From positions 1 to 32,227 of the forward strand of contig JASIGD010000339.1 of assembly GCA_030045295.1 (NCBI GenBank): a stretch of 32,227 bases of DNA, written 5' to 3'. The stretch is from Streptosporangiaceae bacterium (GTDB lineage: Bacteria; Actinomycetota; Actinomycetes; Streptosporangiales; Streptosporangiaceae). The notes beneath the pieces are model-generated. The model did no database searches. It worked only from the letters and a program-made list of their open reading frames with translations, and was not told the DNA's origin. Below are positions 31,473 through 32,227 of this stretch, piece by piece; position 1 is the stretch's first letter; the number at the start of each line of letters is the position of its first letter. The position numbers and the translations under genes are program-made.

Positions 31473-31913
31473 ATGGCGGCCATCTGGGAGCTGACGCCCC
31501 GCCAGAGCATCGAGGCGGAGTGCCTGCGGCGGGGAAAACCCGCCGTCATCAGCGGATGCATCGCCTTGCTGGAGGGCCGGGGCGAGGTGGATGACGCGCT
31601 CATCCTCGCGCTGGGCGGCCCGGCGGCCGAGTCGGTGCTCGGCGGTGCCGCGGGCGGCAGGGACGGCTACTGGCCGCGGGTCTGGGCCGCTCGCGGCCTG
31701 CTCTACGCCTGGCACGACCGCGCGGTGCCCGCCGTCATCCGGGCTACCGCAGATGACGCGTGGCGAGTACGGGAGATGGCAGCCAAGGTCATCGCCCGGC
31801 ACCGCGTCGGCGACGCGCTGCCGGCGGTGGCCGGCCTGCAAACCGATGACGTGCCCCGGGTACGAGCCGCGGCCGGGCGGGCGGTGCTGATCCTCACGGC
31901 CAGCGGCAGCTGA
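31473..31913 (+). CDS. HEAT-repeat-like protein, 146 residues
   Basis: An all-helical protein with HEAT/PBS-lyase-like repeats: DGYWPRVWAARGLLYAWHDR, AVPAVIRATADDAWRVREMA, AKVIARHRVGDALPAVAGLQ and TDDVPRVRAAAGRAVLIL. The first 60 residues (AAIWELTPRQSIEAECLRRG) are different and may form a separate helical cap. ATG 31473 lies 5 bp after the DAHP synthase stop with GAGG just before it, so the two genes are probably co-transcribed. HEAT repeats mediate protein contacts; the partner is unknown. Confidence 0.8.
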   Translation: MAAIWELTPRQSIEAECLRRGKPAVISGCIALLEGRGEVDDALILALGGPAAESVLGGAAGGRDGYWPRVWAARGLLYAWHDRAVPAVIRATADDAWRVREMAAKVIARHRVGDALPAVAGLQTDDVPRVRAAAGRAVLILTASGS

Positions 31914-31943
31914 GATCCTGAGCAGCAACGAGGAGGCGGGAGC

Positions 31944-32227
31944 TTGGCCACGTTCGTTTTGGTCCACGGCGCCATGCACGGTGGCTGGTGCTGGCGCGAG
32001 GTACGGCAGAGGTTGTCCGGGAACGGGCACGAGGTCTACACGCCCACCTTGACCGGCCAGGGTGACCGGCGCCAGGCGCTGACGCCGGAGGTCGGGATAC
32101 CGACTCACGTCAGCGATGTGGCAGAGCTGTTGTGGTTCGAGGATCTCACCGATGTCCACCTGGTGCTGCACAGCTACGCAGGCATCCTGGCTGGCCCTGT
32201 CGCGGAACGGGCGGCGGGCCGGCTGTC
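31944..32227 (+). CDS. Alpha/beta hydrolase (3' end cut by window)
   Basis: The first 94 residues are visible. TTG 31944 is preceded by GAGGAGGCGGG. The N-terminus ATFVLVHGAMHGGWCWREVR carries the oxyanion HGAMHGGW motif of hydroxynitrile-lyase-like/esterase alpha/beta hydrolases, and LVLHSYAG near 75-83 contains the nucleophile Ser, with Leu where the usual motif has Gly (GHSYAG). The catalytic acid and His lie beyond the window. It begins 30 bp after the HEAT-like gene and may belong to the same transcript. Confidence 0.88.
   Translation, partial: MATFVLVHGAMHGGWCWREVRQRLSGNGHEVYTPTLTGQGDRRQALTPEVGIPTHVSDVAELLWFEDLTDVHLVLHSYAGILAGPVAERAAGRL

Overview
The window is GC-rich DNA with strong GC3 bias, GTG/TTG starts and several genes that appear to be transcribed without a leader from TANNNT -10 boxes. 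Together with a class I lysyl-tRNA synthetase and a class II DAHP synthase, this points to a soil-type actinomycete (Actinomycetia, perhaps near Streptosporangiales; the lineage is inference). No tRNA, rRNA, CRISPR array, insertion sequence or phage gene was seen. I count 27 protein genes I would defend, two of them cut by the window edges, plus one doubtful small ORF.

Layout. 1-3012 (-): class I LysRS followed by a membrane acyltransferase-3 protein. 3235-6696: two secreted sedolisin (S53) proteases, tail to tail around a perfect 18-bp-stem terminator. 6936-10005 (+): four overlapping genes (pterin synthase-like enzyme, methyltransferase, GT4 glycosyltransferase, SDR) that look like one pathway. 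10006-10824: no convincing gene, but three consecutive hairpins. 10825-14011 (-): ferredoxin-reductase-like flavoprotein, aldo/keto reductase, methyltransferase. 14081-15966 (+): a TetR regulator, separated from the methyltransferase by a perfect 39-bp palindrome, then a Vms1/baeRF-type protein. 16000-19206 (-): a 1068-residue metalloprotein joining a ferritin-like domain, two CDGSH motifs, a divergent [Fe-S] motif and a truncated-globin-like domain. 19482-23041 (+): orphan lipoprotein substrate-binding protein, small protein, RibD/DHFR-like reductase, patatin-like lipase. 23060-23962 (-): SDR. 24337-26186 (+): GDPD-like membrane-anchored protein, CPBP protease and a 58-residue Cys-rich small protein. 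26329-29376: charged small protein (-), Pth2, type B carboxylesterase, M50-type protease. 29394-30002 (-): two-TM protein with seven 21-bp repeats. 30137-32227 (+): class II DAHP synthase, HEAT-like protein and the start of an alpha/beta hydrolase.

How genes may work together. The best candidate for an undescribed system is 6936-10005, where all four reading frames overlap. A pterin synthase-like enzyme, an SDR, a GT4 glycosyltransferase and a methyltransferase are what would be expected for a glycosylated, methylated reduced pterin, comparable to the pterin glycosides known from cyanobacteria and Chlorobium; the product is inference. The second candidate is the iron-protein fusion at 16000-19206, whose globin-like part seems to have lost the proximal-histidine segment. 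The third is the 39-bp palindrome, which places a probable TetR double operator over the start codon of the divergent methyltransferase.
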